Source: Sordaria brevicollis (lineage: Eukaryota > Ascomycota > Sordariomycetes > Sordariales > Sordariaceae). Taken from it: DNA of 64,000 nt. The position numbers and the translations under genes are program-made. Location: positions 1,612,001 to 1,676,000 of the forward strand of contig JAUTDP010000002.1 in the NCBI GenBank assembly GCA_033439795.1, read 5' to 3'. The notes under the pieces are model-generated. The model saw nothing but the letters and a program-made list of their open reading frames with translations, ran no database searches and had not been told where the DNA came from. Positions within the stretch are counted from its first letter, which is position 1. Every line of letters begins with the position of its first letter. This document shows positions 1-12,102 of the stretch, piece after piece.

Positions 1-3000
1 GCCTGCTCGGGCTTTTGATGATGTCGGCCGGGGGCGGATCGACTCCTGCGACGGTCCCGGACCTGTTCGCCTTTTTCTTGTCCGTGTCCTCTTCACAGAT
101 TATCGGTGAGAGGTCCAACTGCAGGTATCCGAGGTGGGCATTCCGTAACCGGAGTTCTCGCAGGAGGCAATGGTCGAGGAAAGTCGAGTATTTCTGACTA
201 GGCGTGACCTTGCCGGTGTTGTGCAATGTTTGGTATCATGGGCCAGAACACTTGACGGTTTTAGGCTTCGAATCCGTGGCTGCCTTGGCACGTCCATGTT
301 TCTCAGAAAGCAGTAACTGCTATCCGTGAGGAGAAATGCTATGTTGAGAGGCTATTTACAAGTCTAGGTGGCGCGTTAGTTGTTAGGAGTGCTACACAAG
401 ACTTTCTTTTGGTACGACTGACCAAAACTAAAATCCAACAGCGGCTACCACGCTATTGGTTGGGCCAAGGACGGTGCGAACGGTGGGATGGTCGTTGTAG
501 CAACCCGACAAATCTCGGCAATTCTGTGTTTGCGAATGGCAGCTGTGGACGTTATTCGTGAAATAGCGAGTTGTGCGACGCGAGATCTTGACCGAGTGAA
601 GTGTATGGCGGCAGGCGTGAAGAATTGGGAAATGGCAAAGGAGATTGGGGGGAATATGCGTGACGGTTGGGTGGTAGATGGCAAATTTACATCTTGTCGG
701 TGTCTATGGGGGATGGATGGTGGACTCGAAGCTCTAGGACTTGACCTCCTGGAGCGGTTTGTGGCAGGAATTGTCGTCGTTGTCAAGGTGGATGGAGAGG
801 AGATGATGGCTGGTGGTGACAGAATCAAGATATAGAGGAGACGATCATAAGGTGACGAGACGCTGATCAATTGCGTGGTAGATGGGGGGAAATTTTCCCA
901 AAGAGAACTGGAGAGGGGTTCCCTTCCAACATCAGGGCATCCAATCTTTTCCAATTGTCGTGTTGAAAATCTTTGTGGACTTGATACAACGGAGGGAAAG
1001 AACGATTGAAGTTGAAGTGACGTTGGAAGTTGAAACTGGAGAGATCTGCCTGGCTGGTGCGCAGCTCCACAGCATATTAACCAGGATCCAATAGCATAAG
1101 CTTTGGAGCAAGCACTAACAACAGCCACGCTTAAGTCATGACTAAAGCTGTTAAAGTTGGCTAGCATCATAGCAGATCTTACTAAAGAGATCTAGACTCG
1201 TCTGGTCTGAGATGCCCGCCCGAGACAGATCCATCCCATTTTCCCATTTCAGTCCTCGTTTCAGTCCAATTGAGAGCACAGGCATTTTTGCCCTCAACTT
1301 CTCCCGGGACGCGTTTTCATCCAGACCCTCAACCAGATAACCGGAGCAGACTGCAAAGTGCTGCTTCGGTCCCAAATCCAAGGCTCTCACCAAAAGACGT
1401 GCAGTACATCTAGCCTCGTTAGGTTTGGCCGCGCCGGTGGCTTGCATACGCCGATGTGCCCGGTAAGCTCGTTGCATCCTGTTGTATACCGTATACAGCT
1501 GAGTGAAGACGTACGGCCTCAGGCTTGTCGGTGATTGGAAGATGACTTTTATAGCAGGTTGCCTGGTTGCCTTGCGGCGGAACCGACCATTGTCCCACGA
1601 CGTTATCGTCCATGGCTGAATGTTATGATACCAGTCCATACAAGTATGTCTCCTTGGGCCAGAACCCATCACGATTTCCCAAGCCTGTTCAAGACAGGGC
1701 AACGGACAAAGACAGGGTTGATGAGCTGGTGCAGCAGTGGGCGGTTCCGGGCACTGCATATCACAAACGATTGGAACAACGTGGGGGTTCTCGTCAAGCC
1801 CGGCTGCTGTTGAAAATTGTCCATGGCAATGGGCACTCTTTGATGACTGCCGATCAACTGGGCGGACGCCCAAAGAAACGCCCCTGGCAGATAAAAAAAC
1901 TGTTTCATCTTCATCACGCTTGAAGGCGGTGATGCTGTGTTACCCAATGGAGGCCATGCCATGCCATGCCATGCCATGGATGCATCGCATGTACTGCAAA
2001 AGAGGCATTCAGCAAACAATTTTGCAGGAAGACTTCGACAACACATTTCTTTCCTCTTTCGCCTTCTGGACTCTCAAGTCGCCAACAAACCACTCCGTTT
2101 TGTCCTCCCTCTGGGCTTCACAGATCCCTTGATCATGAAAGTGTCAACACTGGTCTCGAATCAATTAAACCCAGGCCAAATTCTTCCTGTCACGCGACCT
2201 GCTACCAGGTAAAGGGAAGCCGAATTATGATTACACCAAGCAATGCGTGGCTTGCTAGCTGTAACGACGGCGCACTGGATACGTACAAGTGTTCGGAGTG
2301 GATATCGGTGACGGACAGGGCACAGTGCTCACCGTCCTTTGTTCACGGAAAAGTACATCACCAATTTTGCTGTCTCCCATCCTTCGCTTCTCCGCACTTT
2401 TTCCAAACAATCGTCGAATTTGGAGGTTTCTGCACTCCGCAATCCGCTTGTCCGGGGGCCGGCTCCAGAGGTACCGTAGTGGGGTACATATCCCGCCTGG
2501 GTACTTCTGTCAACAAATTGTTAGTGCACTGGAAGCTGGAATGCTCATTCACGACGTGACACGATATAGAGACACCTCGACACTTTGCCTCCCAGCACGT
2601 CGACGTGTCAGGGTCAAATGGCCGACTCATGACCTGAAAGAATGAAGACAATCTCGTTCCCACCGTGCTGGACGCAGTCACATTCCCGCCCACGCCGCCG
2701 TGCTACGACTCGGTAATCATCAGCCGGAGCGGTGTTAGCGTAGGGGCAGGCGACTCTCAACTATCAGCGTACTAACCCCCACTGCCTCGCCAGGGAGTCG
2801 CCAGGGAGTCTCCGCGGCGGCACCCGTTCACTCCCCAGCCAAATCCCCATACCACCTACCAAATATCGGACTGGTAGACCCAAGGTCCCAAGCTGCTGGA
2901 ACCCGACCTCGGGAGTTTCAAGCCAGGGGCAGAGATGCCGTCCGTGGTCCAGTCGGGGGAAAGAGGAAGGAGCGAGGGCAAGTGTGGGCTGATGTCGACT

Positions 3001-6000
3001 CGACAAATGGAATCGACCCGGGTGTCCTCGCTCCCGCAACAACCACAGGCGGCTCTTTCCCAAGGCGTGAAGCAGAGACCAAGCAGAAGGCACCTGCTGC
3101 ATGCAGTCCTCCAATTGTCAAGCACGAGGTGGAAGAAATTTTCCAATTTTTTTTTCTTTTGGTGCCAGGCTGCTCGAACAACTCGGAGCGAGCCAACTCA
3201 AATCCATGACTGACTGGACTCTGTCCTTCCGCCGGTCTTCCATGTCTTGTCTGTCTAACTGTCGACACAGTACTCTTTTCCCCAAGACACAATGGCGACC
3301 ATTGCCCATTCGACATGTTTTCGCGCCAATCACGACAATAGCGTATCACATCCGTGTCCAGCACCTCCAATTCTACCCCCCAGGGCCCTAGGAGCAACAA
3401 AACTTGATCCAGTCCAGCAAAGGCATGTCTAGCATGGATGTGTGCCTGTCCATGACAACATGACAACAGAGTCCAGCGTCACCCCCGAGAGCAATATCGT
3501 CAAGTATTCAATCTCCGGCCTGTGTTCTTGGGCTTGTTGGGGTAAGTCGGGCACACCAACCGGGCGCCCGTTCGAGTGTCAGCTTTCCCGGCACTTCTTT
3601 TGCACATTGCTGATACGTATCATACAATTTCCATAGCAATTAGCCTCCTCGACGCCGTCTGTGTACCGAAACATGGGTGGGCCCTGTGCGGCGCATAGAA
3701 ACAAGAAGAGGTAGCGGCCATCCAGCTCTCCAAGGTCACTCGCAAACGCTGCCATTCTCTCTCCCCTGTTGGCCTGTTCAACGTAGGCCGCAAGCCACGC
3801 TATCTGAATGGCCAGAAAAAGACATGCCAAAAGTGTCACCTGCCCCTCCAGTACCCTCCACGACCCTCCATGCCAACCATTGGGCAAAGCGAGCACACCC
3901 ACCAAGACGCCCTCGACTATCCCGAACCGGGCTCTCGCTGCCCATCCACGCGCAAAAAGTCTTCAGGGAAGAAACTGTTCGGGCGATATTACCAGTCGGA
4001 GGCCACATCAGAGAGAGCATCATTACAAGTAAACCTTCATCCACGATAGGAACAGGTTAAGCCTCACCAAGTCTGGCCTGCCAGTGTGGGCGCAACCTTC
4101 TCGGCGTACCTTTATTGGCTGGGCCCAAAGACCATACACACCTCCTCCGATATCGAAGCCTTATGGAAGACCTCGATAGCACAACGCTGAGCAACCGGAA
4201 GGCTGGCAATGACGTGACCAGCTTCACAAAAACCTTTCTGACACCAAGTCTGAGAGAACACGATATTCGATGTCGGACAGCCTGCCGACTTGTGAAACCG
4301 TCAAGCCGGCCATATAGGACCTTCTGAACATCACCTGATACCTCCAAGGTTCGTACCTCTTTCTTGTCCTATTGATGCCACGCAAACATCCTGCCATTCG
4401 ACAACTTGGAGGCGCTAGCCCGTCTTATTGACCTCATGCTCGAAAATGACAAACGCATCATGATGAAGCAGCCCGTTGTTGGCAGGCCGCGGTTTGTGTT
4501 GCCAAACACCTCTCTTTACCCGATCAAGTCTTCCGGCTCGGATCACTGACCGCCAGTTGCGGAACGGGGCATCCTTAAGAAGGACGACATGACCCGTTGA
4601 GCACATGTGCCAAGGATGCCATAGCAACTGCCGTGAGGGTATTGCAAAGATGAGCCTCGATTGAGCGTCTCTTATTGTTCAGTCTTGATCTGTGCCAACC
4701 TTGGCCCGTTGCCTCGAGCGAAGCTCTGGCTGAACAAAACCTCTCGCCCTATCGATGTCGTGCCCTCTGTCGCCTCTGCCAGACTGGTCGCTGTGATGTA
4801 TCTGCACGCTCTCTATAAGCGGGCACTGGTCCCAGATTCGGCCAAAGATGCATCTACCGTTGGAATTCGACCCGCGCACGCTGTTCTGATGCCATCTAAA
4901 AAGGCCACAGGTGCCGCCGCTCTTTGCACGCACACGCAGGTAATAGGTATCCGCCTCCATGGGAGCAAATGTCCTCGCACAACAAACCCCTGCCATGATC
5001 CCATATTCATCCAACTTCAAGCAGCCTTCCTGGCCTCATTGAACGACACCAGGTTGAAGTTAACAAAAAGCAATGTGAAACTGGCGGTCGAAATGCGCTC
5101 GCTGTGAAGCGGACTTGCCTGAAATTGGGTTAACGCCCATAACCTCAGATGATCACCAGGCGTGTAACAGCTGAGGGGATTTGGCTCGGACAAAAACATG
5201 ATAATCCTGGCGAACTATACACAAGGCTGAGTTAATCACAAATCGAGATTTGTGTCCTCAACTCTGAAGTTCTTTATACAGCAACTGGCTGAGCAGCAAG
5301 TCATCTTCTTTCTACACACCGACTCAGGCCATTGACTGCCAGCCCGGCTCGAACATCTGCCCTGCCCAAGCCTCTGCCTCAACCTAACGAGACGTCACCA
5401 GCATCTCTCGACTCGTCCGGAGGTCTGACGAAGCTAATGTCCAAGAATATCATGCCGATCCACGACATTGACGGGTAAGCAGAGATACGCTACAACTACC
5501 CCTCATGGTCTAGTGTGAGATTTCTTGGCTTAGCCGCCTTACCCATCATGGGGCAATAATGGGGTAACTCGGGGTGACAACAGCGGCCCTTGTCGACGGA
5601 GCCGGCCTGTCAGGCTAACCCCCACACTATTACCGTCCACCACAGACGGGATCCTGGAAATAGGCCCCTGTTGTGCCCCTTCTGAAGACCCGCAAGACAA
5701 GGCCGACCGAACGTCTCTCAAAAGTTTGGAGATCAAAGAAGGGACAAAAGAAGCCGCACTGTATACTTTGGCTTTTCTTCTTCCCTTTTGCACGAATCAG
5801 AACGTCCCAATCCTCACCACTCCACGACCTCTGGCCCTCAGCTTGCCATGTCTCCATGCTTCGTCGTTCGGCCTGGGCGGCGATGGGTCTTGGCCCCAGT
5901 CTTTGAGTAGGCGTCCACCTGGAGTAACGCCACCAATCCCGCCGGGCTACTGCGTAAATCATCCCAAGCGGACAAGATCAAACTCAGACGACAATGGCAC

Positions 6001-6344
6001 AATGGGTACATTTTCCATCACCGCCTCGGGTACTGACCCACGGCTATCACTAACCGTCACCTCCCCCTCCCCTGCTCGAGTTCCTTCCTCCTAGACGATA
6101 GTCAGCCGATACACTTTGCTTCTCCCTTGCTTGGAACTTTCCTCTCCCAGTTCCTGCTCCTTCCTCCCATTCCTCTTTGTACAAATATCCATCACCTCCT
6201 TCTCACGACCCCAGATGAGCTGACCGTCCGTCACTGCTCTCCACCTTTCTCCAGCCTTTGTCCCAGCTCCCTTCCTTCTTACATCATAGAACTCCACCGG
6301 TATCTCCATCGTCCTTATATATCAACCCTTCCCTTACTTCCAAC
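1..6344. other. long gene-free stretch upstream of the aldolase gene
   Basis: I recognise no gene in this 6.3 kb. Open frames of 60-240 codons occur on both strands, but none shows a known motif, a believable set of exon joins or the C-ending codon preference of the real genes in the window. The last few hundred bases before 6345 are pyrimidine-rich (runs of CTTCCTCC and similar), as is usual for fungal leaders and core promoters, and are probably the promoter and leader of the aldolase gene. A lineage-specific gene or a non-coding transcript cannot be excluded. Confidence 0.5.
1953..1977. repeat. (GCCAT)5 pentanucleotide microsatellite
   Basis: Five exact tandem copies of GCCAT are followed directly by a partial copy. 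The tract lies in the gene-free first part of the window and is a likely length-variable marker. Confidence 0.9.
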
Positions 6345-7457
6345 ATGGCTCCCCACAACGACTCATCACCGGCCGGAAGCTTCACCAACGGTTTCAACAG
6401 AATGTCTTTCCAACCCTCCGGATCATCTACTCTCACGGTAGAAGATTTGGAGCTGGGCAGCTCTTACGACAGCAGTGCCATGGAGGCACCTATTTCCCAC
6501 GTCAAGCGGCCTCTGGTCCCCGGCGTCTATGTCCCGACCATGTGCTTCTTCGAGAAGGATACCGAAGACGTCGACACCGTTACCATTGCTCGCCATGCCG
6601 TTCGTCTAGCTCGCGCCGGAGTTACAGGCCTGGCTACTCAGGGATCCAATGGAGAAGCCGTCCACCTTACCCACTCTGAACGACAGGTCGTTACCGCAAC
6701 CACCAGAAAGGCACTCAACGAAGCCGGGTTCTCCCATATGCCCATCATTGTCGGCTGTGGAGCTCAAAGCACCAGAGAAGCCATCCTGCTCTGCCAGCAA
6801 GCGTGGAAAGCTGGAGGAGATTACGCACTCGTCCTTCCACCATCCTACTACGCGCCTCTATTCGCACCTTCATCGCAGACTATCCTTGAATTTTTCAATG
6901 CTGTTGCCGATGCCTCGCCCATCCCCATAATCATCTACAACTATCCAGGTGCCGTCAATGGCATGGACATGTCGTCAGATATCATTGTGCAGCTGGCCCA
7001 GCACCCCAATATCGTTGGTGTGAAGCTCACCTGCGGCAACACTGGCAAGCTGAACCGTGTAGCGGCGGCCACTCGCAAGCTATCGAAGAGATACGACCCC
7101 AAGAACCCCGATTTCTTAGTCCTCGCAGGCTCTGCCGACTTCTCTATCCAGGCTTTGGCAGCAGGTGGACATGGGATCCTTGCAGGTCTCGCCAACATTG
7201 CTCCCAAAGCATGCATCAAGACCATCGAGCTATGGAATGAAGGAAAGCACGCCGAGGCTCAGGAGATCCAGGATATTGTCTCGCAAGGCGATTGGACTGC
7301 GATCCAGGGTGGCGTCGTGGGAGTCAAGGCTGGTTTGGAAGAGTGGGCAGGCTATGGCGGCTACTGCAGAAGTCCTCTCCCGAAGCCAACCCCCGAGCAG
7401 TCGAAGAAGTGGAAGGATGGGTTCAAAGACTTGGTCATGCTTGAGAAGTCTCTCTAA
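6345..7457 (+). CDS. DHDPS/HOGA-family class I aldolase
   Basis: Single exon, 370 residues. The family forms or cleaves carbon-carbon bonds of 2-oxo acids through a lysine Schiff base. Visible landmarks are the GSNGEAVHLT substrate loop (about residues 104-113), Tyr198 in IIYNYPG and the Schiff-base Lys227 in GVKLTCGN. The last 40 residues (GGVVGVKAGLEEW onward) match the C-terminal part of fungal members. The start is the first ATG of the frame, with CAAC just before it; the open frame upstream has only a TTG. Fungi make lysine through aminoadipate, so dihydrodipicolinate synthesis is unlikely. 4-Hydroxy-2-oxoglutarate aldolase or a deoxy-hexulosonate (pectin pathway) aldolase is more plausible, but the sequence does not decide. 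The first 60 or so residues are a Ser/Asn-rich extension. No mitochondrial signal is obvious. Confidence 0.88.
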   Translation: MAPHNDSSPAGSFTNGFNRMSFQPSGSSTLTVEDLELGSSYDSSAMEAPISHVKRPLVPGVYVPTMCFFEKDTEDVDTVTIARHAVRLARAGVTGLATQGSNGEAVHLTHSERQVVTATTRKALNEAGFSHMPIIVGCGAQSTREAILLCQQAWKAGGDYALVLPPSYYAPLFAPSSQTILEFFNAVADASPIPIIIYNYPGAVNGMDMSSDIIVQLAQHPNIVGVKLTCGNTGKLNRVAAATRKLSKRYDPKNPDFLVLAGSADFSIQALAAGGHGILAGLANIAPKACIKTIELWNEGKHAEAQEIQDIVSQGDWTAIQGGVVGVKAGLEEWAGYGGYCRSPLPKPTPEQSKKWKDGFKDLVMLEKSL

Positions 7458-9602
7458 GATTCTCTTATTCACATGATCGAACATCCACGGTCGTGTTCGG
7501 ACAAGATCACGGCAATTCCCCTAAACATTCTGTCATTAGCAAAGGGAGGGAAGCGGCAATGTCCCTAGAATTATCAGTTTCAACGGGCAAGCCAGGATGG
7601 CTAGCCCCCGTCGATGGAGCCTTCATTTCTGGTAGTCTTCTTTTTCATTCTCTAGGCGTTCTTGAGGTATTATACAGGTCTCTGCGGGTAGCAGAGAAAT
7701 GGGAAACTCAAAATAGAGACTTCCACGGCGTTGGGATAGGGATATAGCATGGGCTAATTGGGTCAACGGCAACTTCGCGGAACGGTCCATGGAAATCACG
7801 CTGCTACATGAGCAATAACCTCATTTCATAACTCTTTCGTGTTCACTCTTACACATATGTATTATGGTGACACTTCACATGCTCGTGGACATTCCGAGGT
7901 TTCTCTTTGCTTTCATAACTTTGTCCTTCCGACTTAATCAAAAGCGTTGCTTCTTGTCAATACCACATTGCATAAGAGTCACCGATCGATCCATCTCACA
8001 AAATAAGCCCATGCCCAGCTGATATAATGGTTGAGCAAACAAGACTTTTGCCCACCGAACTGCACCAACAAACGCCATAAGCCAAAAAGAAATCCAATGT
8101 CATGAGACTTCGATCACACAAAAATGGGATTACCGCTTCTTTTCTTCCGGCCACGATTGTCTTGTGGCCGTGGTCCATCCACCTAGCCGAGACGGGTCCA
8201 GAGTATGGATTGTGGCCTCCTTTGTGCTACAAGGGACAAGAGGTCTCAATGCCAAGTGGGCAAAAGGCTTAACTTGGGGGTTCACCAAGGAAGCAAACAT
8301 GAGCTCATTTTGCACGCCCAAAATTCACTGCCACGTGAATAGCACAGAGACATGAACGCTGGGTTGGGTCATGGGTACCGGTTTTTGGCCGGCCCTTGTC
8401 CCACGGGTATAACCCGGTCGGTCATCTATCCTAATCGTTCGGTTTGGCTAAGCATGAGTGAAGGTAAAGTACACACAAACTTGCGCATGTTGACAACGAG
8501 AGATGGAAGATTGCTGATAACATATCTTTAAGGCACGGTATCAATCCCGGCCATATCAAACATTGAGTAAAATCTTCCTGCTCACGCCCAACATGACGAG
8601 CCACGAGAGTTACCATCGCCACTTGAACACACAAACCTCGGCAAGGACTTCCACTTCATCGAGCAAAAAAGCCATTGCCTAGGTTGACATAGCTTGGGCG
8701 CCGACAATAGATCGATCTCAATTCAGTACCATGCATAAGCCTAGACTCAAAGTCAAATCAATCGATCAAGCCGTAAGTCGACCACGGGAATAAGCCACAC
8801 GGTCAAGGTGCTGTTAAAAATATCGCTGAATCTAGACAGCCACCTATCTGCCTATTCCTTTCCGTCATTCAGACTTCAGAGTCAAGTGGCTAACCTAAAA
8901 CACCTACACAAGGCGCCCAATATTCGCAAATCGTTAGTAGCACAAATGGGGGGGGGGCGCAACCGGCAAACTATTTCTCCGATGATCCGACCAAGCCACC
9001 GGCCACCAGTGAGTGGGATGTAACTAAGGTCCAGAGAAACAAACAGTCCCGAGCAACGTGGTCAAGCTGCGATATCGGCTTTGCAACGTTGGCCTTTTCA
9101 TGGGCAAACAATTTCTTTCCCGATCCTCCTACTAACCTTGTGTGATGTGTGAACTGTAGTGATGAGAGTGAGAGAAAGAAGAACTGGAGGGGAAGGGGAG
9201 GGGCGCATAAAGTGAGAGAGAGGTATGTCAATGTGAAAGGCCTCGAAGCTTAACTGGATAAGCCAACACGTCTGCTTGTTACACCACCGACACGGTCTAA
9301 ACAGCATTGAAACAAAAATCCATAACTTGTGTCTCACGAGAGCATGTCGGTATTATCCGAGCTGGGCCAGCAAAGTGCGGTTGCTTATTCTGTTTTGGCT
9401 TCCTGACACCCCCCGTGGCCCTCGAGAGCCTCGTTGGATCTGAACGCCTGACTATGTCTCAAAGATCCCCCAACTTTTACCCCCATTTTCCCCCTTACTC
9501 ATCCAAAGCCATGCCCGCTTACGGTGGGCGGGACCTTGCACAAAAAAAAAAAATAAAACTAGGTGGGAAAGAAATTTGGCAAGCCAGGGGACCAATCCAC
9601 GG

Positions 9603-9623
9603 GATGATGATGATGATGATGGT
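9603..9623. repeat. ATG/GAT trinucleotide microsatellite
   Basis: About seven GAT units in a row, in non-coding DNA. Confidence 0.9.
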
Positions 9624-9835
9624 GCCCCCCACGCCCAGGCTCTGCAAAGAACCACACACACTAAGAGAAACCTAACTATGAGGGGGGACGGGCAAGCAAT
9701 CACTGGATCCAAAATACCTGTTTACAAAGAGGTGATGTGGGTATGGGAGTGAAGAAACAAGAGGGTGGGTAAGAAAAGGGTTAAGCTTGAACCCGTCGCT
9801 ATGGACCAAGCCCATCCATCCACCAGGCACCACAA

Positions 9836-9851
9836 ACACACACACACACAC
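9836..9851. repeat. AC dinucleotide microsatellite
   Basis: Eight AC units in non-coding DNA, followed by further imperfect CAC-rich sequence. Confidence 0.85.
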
Positions 9852-10480
9852 CTCACACCCACGCCCGCAAATCATCCACTTGGCCAAGGTACAACCCACG
9901 CGCGGGAGCCGCAGGGCAAAATGTACCCGCACAGACCAGAAAAGAAGGGAGAGGGGGCAAGCGCGGTTGCGCGGGTTCCTACCCACCTTTACGTTCGGCG
10001 GAAGGGGCGGAGAAGAAGGAGAAGAAGACGCAGCGAAGCTAAGATGGAACGAAGAACACACCTTCCCCTTGCATGTCCGGGCCTTGGAGCGTGGTTGCCC
10101 AACGGAACGGAACGGCTAGCTGCTTGTTAGTAGCATGGTGACGAAGAAGTTTATCTGCCAATCATTCTTTCCGCTCCGTCTGTTCGTCCACCCACGACAT
10201 ATTTTCTCTTCTCTGCTTTCAAGGTTGGCACTTCAACTTACACCACACAATTCGATACGGATACAAACTCATCAACTTTCTCCGGATGGTAAGAGTTCTT
10301 GGAAGAAGAAGAATCACTTTGGAAGATCATGCTAACCAACATGGTGGCGTGGCGCCAACGTCTCAGAGAATCTGTATGGGTGAGACACACATACGGGAAG
10401 GAGCATAACACCCCTCCTGCCCTAAGTCCTAACCTTACCTTACCTTAACCTTCTTCCTTGTCCCCCGTCCGTTGAACGGA

Positions 10481-10554
10481 TATCGGCGTGAAAATCATCC
10501 TCGTGGCGGCCATGTAGCCGTCGAAATGTGCTGTTGTTCACGATCACACAACAT
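10481..10554 (+). repeat. diverged direct repeat, copy A
   Basis: This segment starts TATCGGCGTG, continues with TCCTCGTGGCGG and GTAGCCG, and ends TCACACAACAT. A second copy about 250 bp downstream has the same blocks in the same order with small indels. A pyrimidine-rich CTTCTT stretch precedes both and an ACCGAGAC block follows both, so the duplicated unit may be longer than the marked part. It lies 1.5 kb upstream of the tyrosinase start. Confidence 0.6.
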
Positions 10555-10732
10555 GCCCTCTAACCTTTTCGCCCATACAACATACCACACACAACCGAGA
10601 CCACCACCTGCCTTGCAGGTCATGTCAATGTCTGGATTCTTCACTGCTCTCACTGCCTCACGTCTTCTATCATCTCTTTCTATCCTTTAACCTTTGGTCT
10701 TTTTTTTCTTTTCTTCTTGTCGCTGTGTACAG

Positions 10733-10800
10733 TATCGGTGCGGACTCCTCGTGGCGTCGTGGTAGCCGCGGAAGTGCAACCGATTCACCTCACACAGCAT
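10733..10800 (+). repeat. diverged direct repeat, copy B
   Basis: Second copy of the element at 10481. The shared blocks are TATCGGTGCG, TCCTCGTGGCG, GTAGCCG, GAAGTGC and TCACACAGCAT. By eye about 70 percent of positions match. Conserved blocks within diverged sequence suggest selection on a regulatory or RNA element, but an old neutral duplication is equally possible. Confidence 0.6.
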
Positions 10801-12102
10801 TACCCACTACCACCGAGACAGCAGATCATTGATTTCTTTACTCTTCACCTCCCATGACTCTCTACTCATCTAGACTGCAAGCGCCCGATGAGACATTTCT
10901 ATTTTTTAGCCGAGTCTGCCGAGTTGCCCATTCTGGCCAGATTTGGTCGCTACACAGCATAACGAAGAGGGGTTGACTAAGTTGGCCACTTCATACCGCT
11001 TATTCTCGTCCCCTCTTCTCGAAACATCTTACAGCACAGCTACAGCTCATAGTTCATGCTCGTTGGTCTCCCATTTGGCCGCATCATCTTTCCCTCTTCT
11101 TCTTCTCGTCTTTGAAAGGGGGACTTATACGAGTTTGGGGCTGCGAGTGTTGCTGCAACGTGTTCTCTTCACCGCTATACTATGCGTCAGAGCTGGTTGC
11201 GGTTCTGTGTATATGTCGGACATTTTTCTTGTCATATCATTGGCTTGGCGGTAGGGTGGCCTCTCTCTCTTGTGTTCATACTCCCGTTATCGTATCCTCC
11301 TTATTCTAGAAGGAGAAACGAATATGATCACCAAAAGTTTTGGTCGGATCGTTATACAGCGCTTGCACTGCACACGCGCGCTCCCGCGGAAAGGGTTGGG
11401 CTGAGCCTGGGCTTGAGGATTGGGCGTGGGTTCCAGTCGTTGGCTTTCTCTTTTTGCCCTATCTCTTCGTCATCAGTTTCAGTGCTCAATGGCGGAACGA
11501 AGTACCTGAGCAAGCAATCGTCCTATTCACCGGTACTTGTGTAGAGCCATCGCGCTTTGGGAACCAGACCCTCGTTTATCTTTCCGTACTTCCTTCGGCA
11601 TCTTCCATCTCGTTTTCTTTTTGGTCAGTGCCAGCTGGACTTGCTTGCTGCGGTGGCTAAGTGGCTATTCTTGTCGTCTCGACCCATGTGACTCCTTTAA
11701 GGGTAATGGAAAGCTAGCTCGTCATTGCATTAATATGGAGGAGCGTCCCCGTTGATACTTCTTCTTAAGCTAGCTCTGCTGTTCTAGTCTTGTTCCTTTT
11801 TGCGACTCCGCTTTTTTTTTCTCGAGTGAATGTACTTGAGGAGTGGAAAAGCAAAGAACTTCTAGGTTCACTTCACTTGTTCTGGGCTGCAGACAGCTAC
11901 AAACCATTTTTAATCTGTTTTTGAGGGAGCCAAGCCGAGCGATACCTCAATCTACGGCCGATACCAGACATACACCATTTGTCTGTCATTTCTCAACCGA
12001 CACCGACAAGCAACAAGCAAGCAATTGGAACACCAGCATCACCCAACCATTCACTCCTCTGAATACACACATCCCGGTACCACACCGGGATCCCTTTCCC
12101 AA

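Larger units (their letters stand above)
7458..12102. other. gene-free stretch between aldolase and tyrosinase genes
   Basis: No protein gene is recognisable in 4.6 kb. It holds simple repeats: a G run near 8947, an A run near 9541, an ATG/GAT trinucleotide tract at 9603-9623, an AC dinucleotide tract at 9836-9851 and a short TTACC run near 10432. A diverged direct repeat at 10481 and 10733 is listed separately. The part from about 10.6 kb on has many T/C-rich tracts and probably contains the tyrosinase promoter and leader. Confidence 0.5.

Noticed and set aside
230..290. TTCGAATCC resembling a tRNA B box
   Set aside because: No acceptor stem, anticodon arm or A box fits around it.
1151..1873. 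240-codon open frame on the minus strand
   Set aside because: No family motif, mixed codon use and no ATG at its very start; no exon partners that keep a frame.
10432..10450. TTACC repeats, considered as a telomere-like tract
   Set aside because: The unit is not TTAGGG or its complement, and only about three copies occur.
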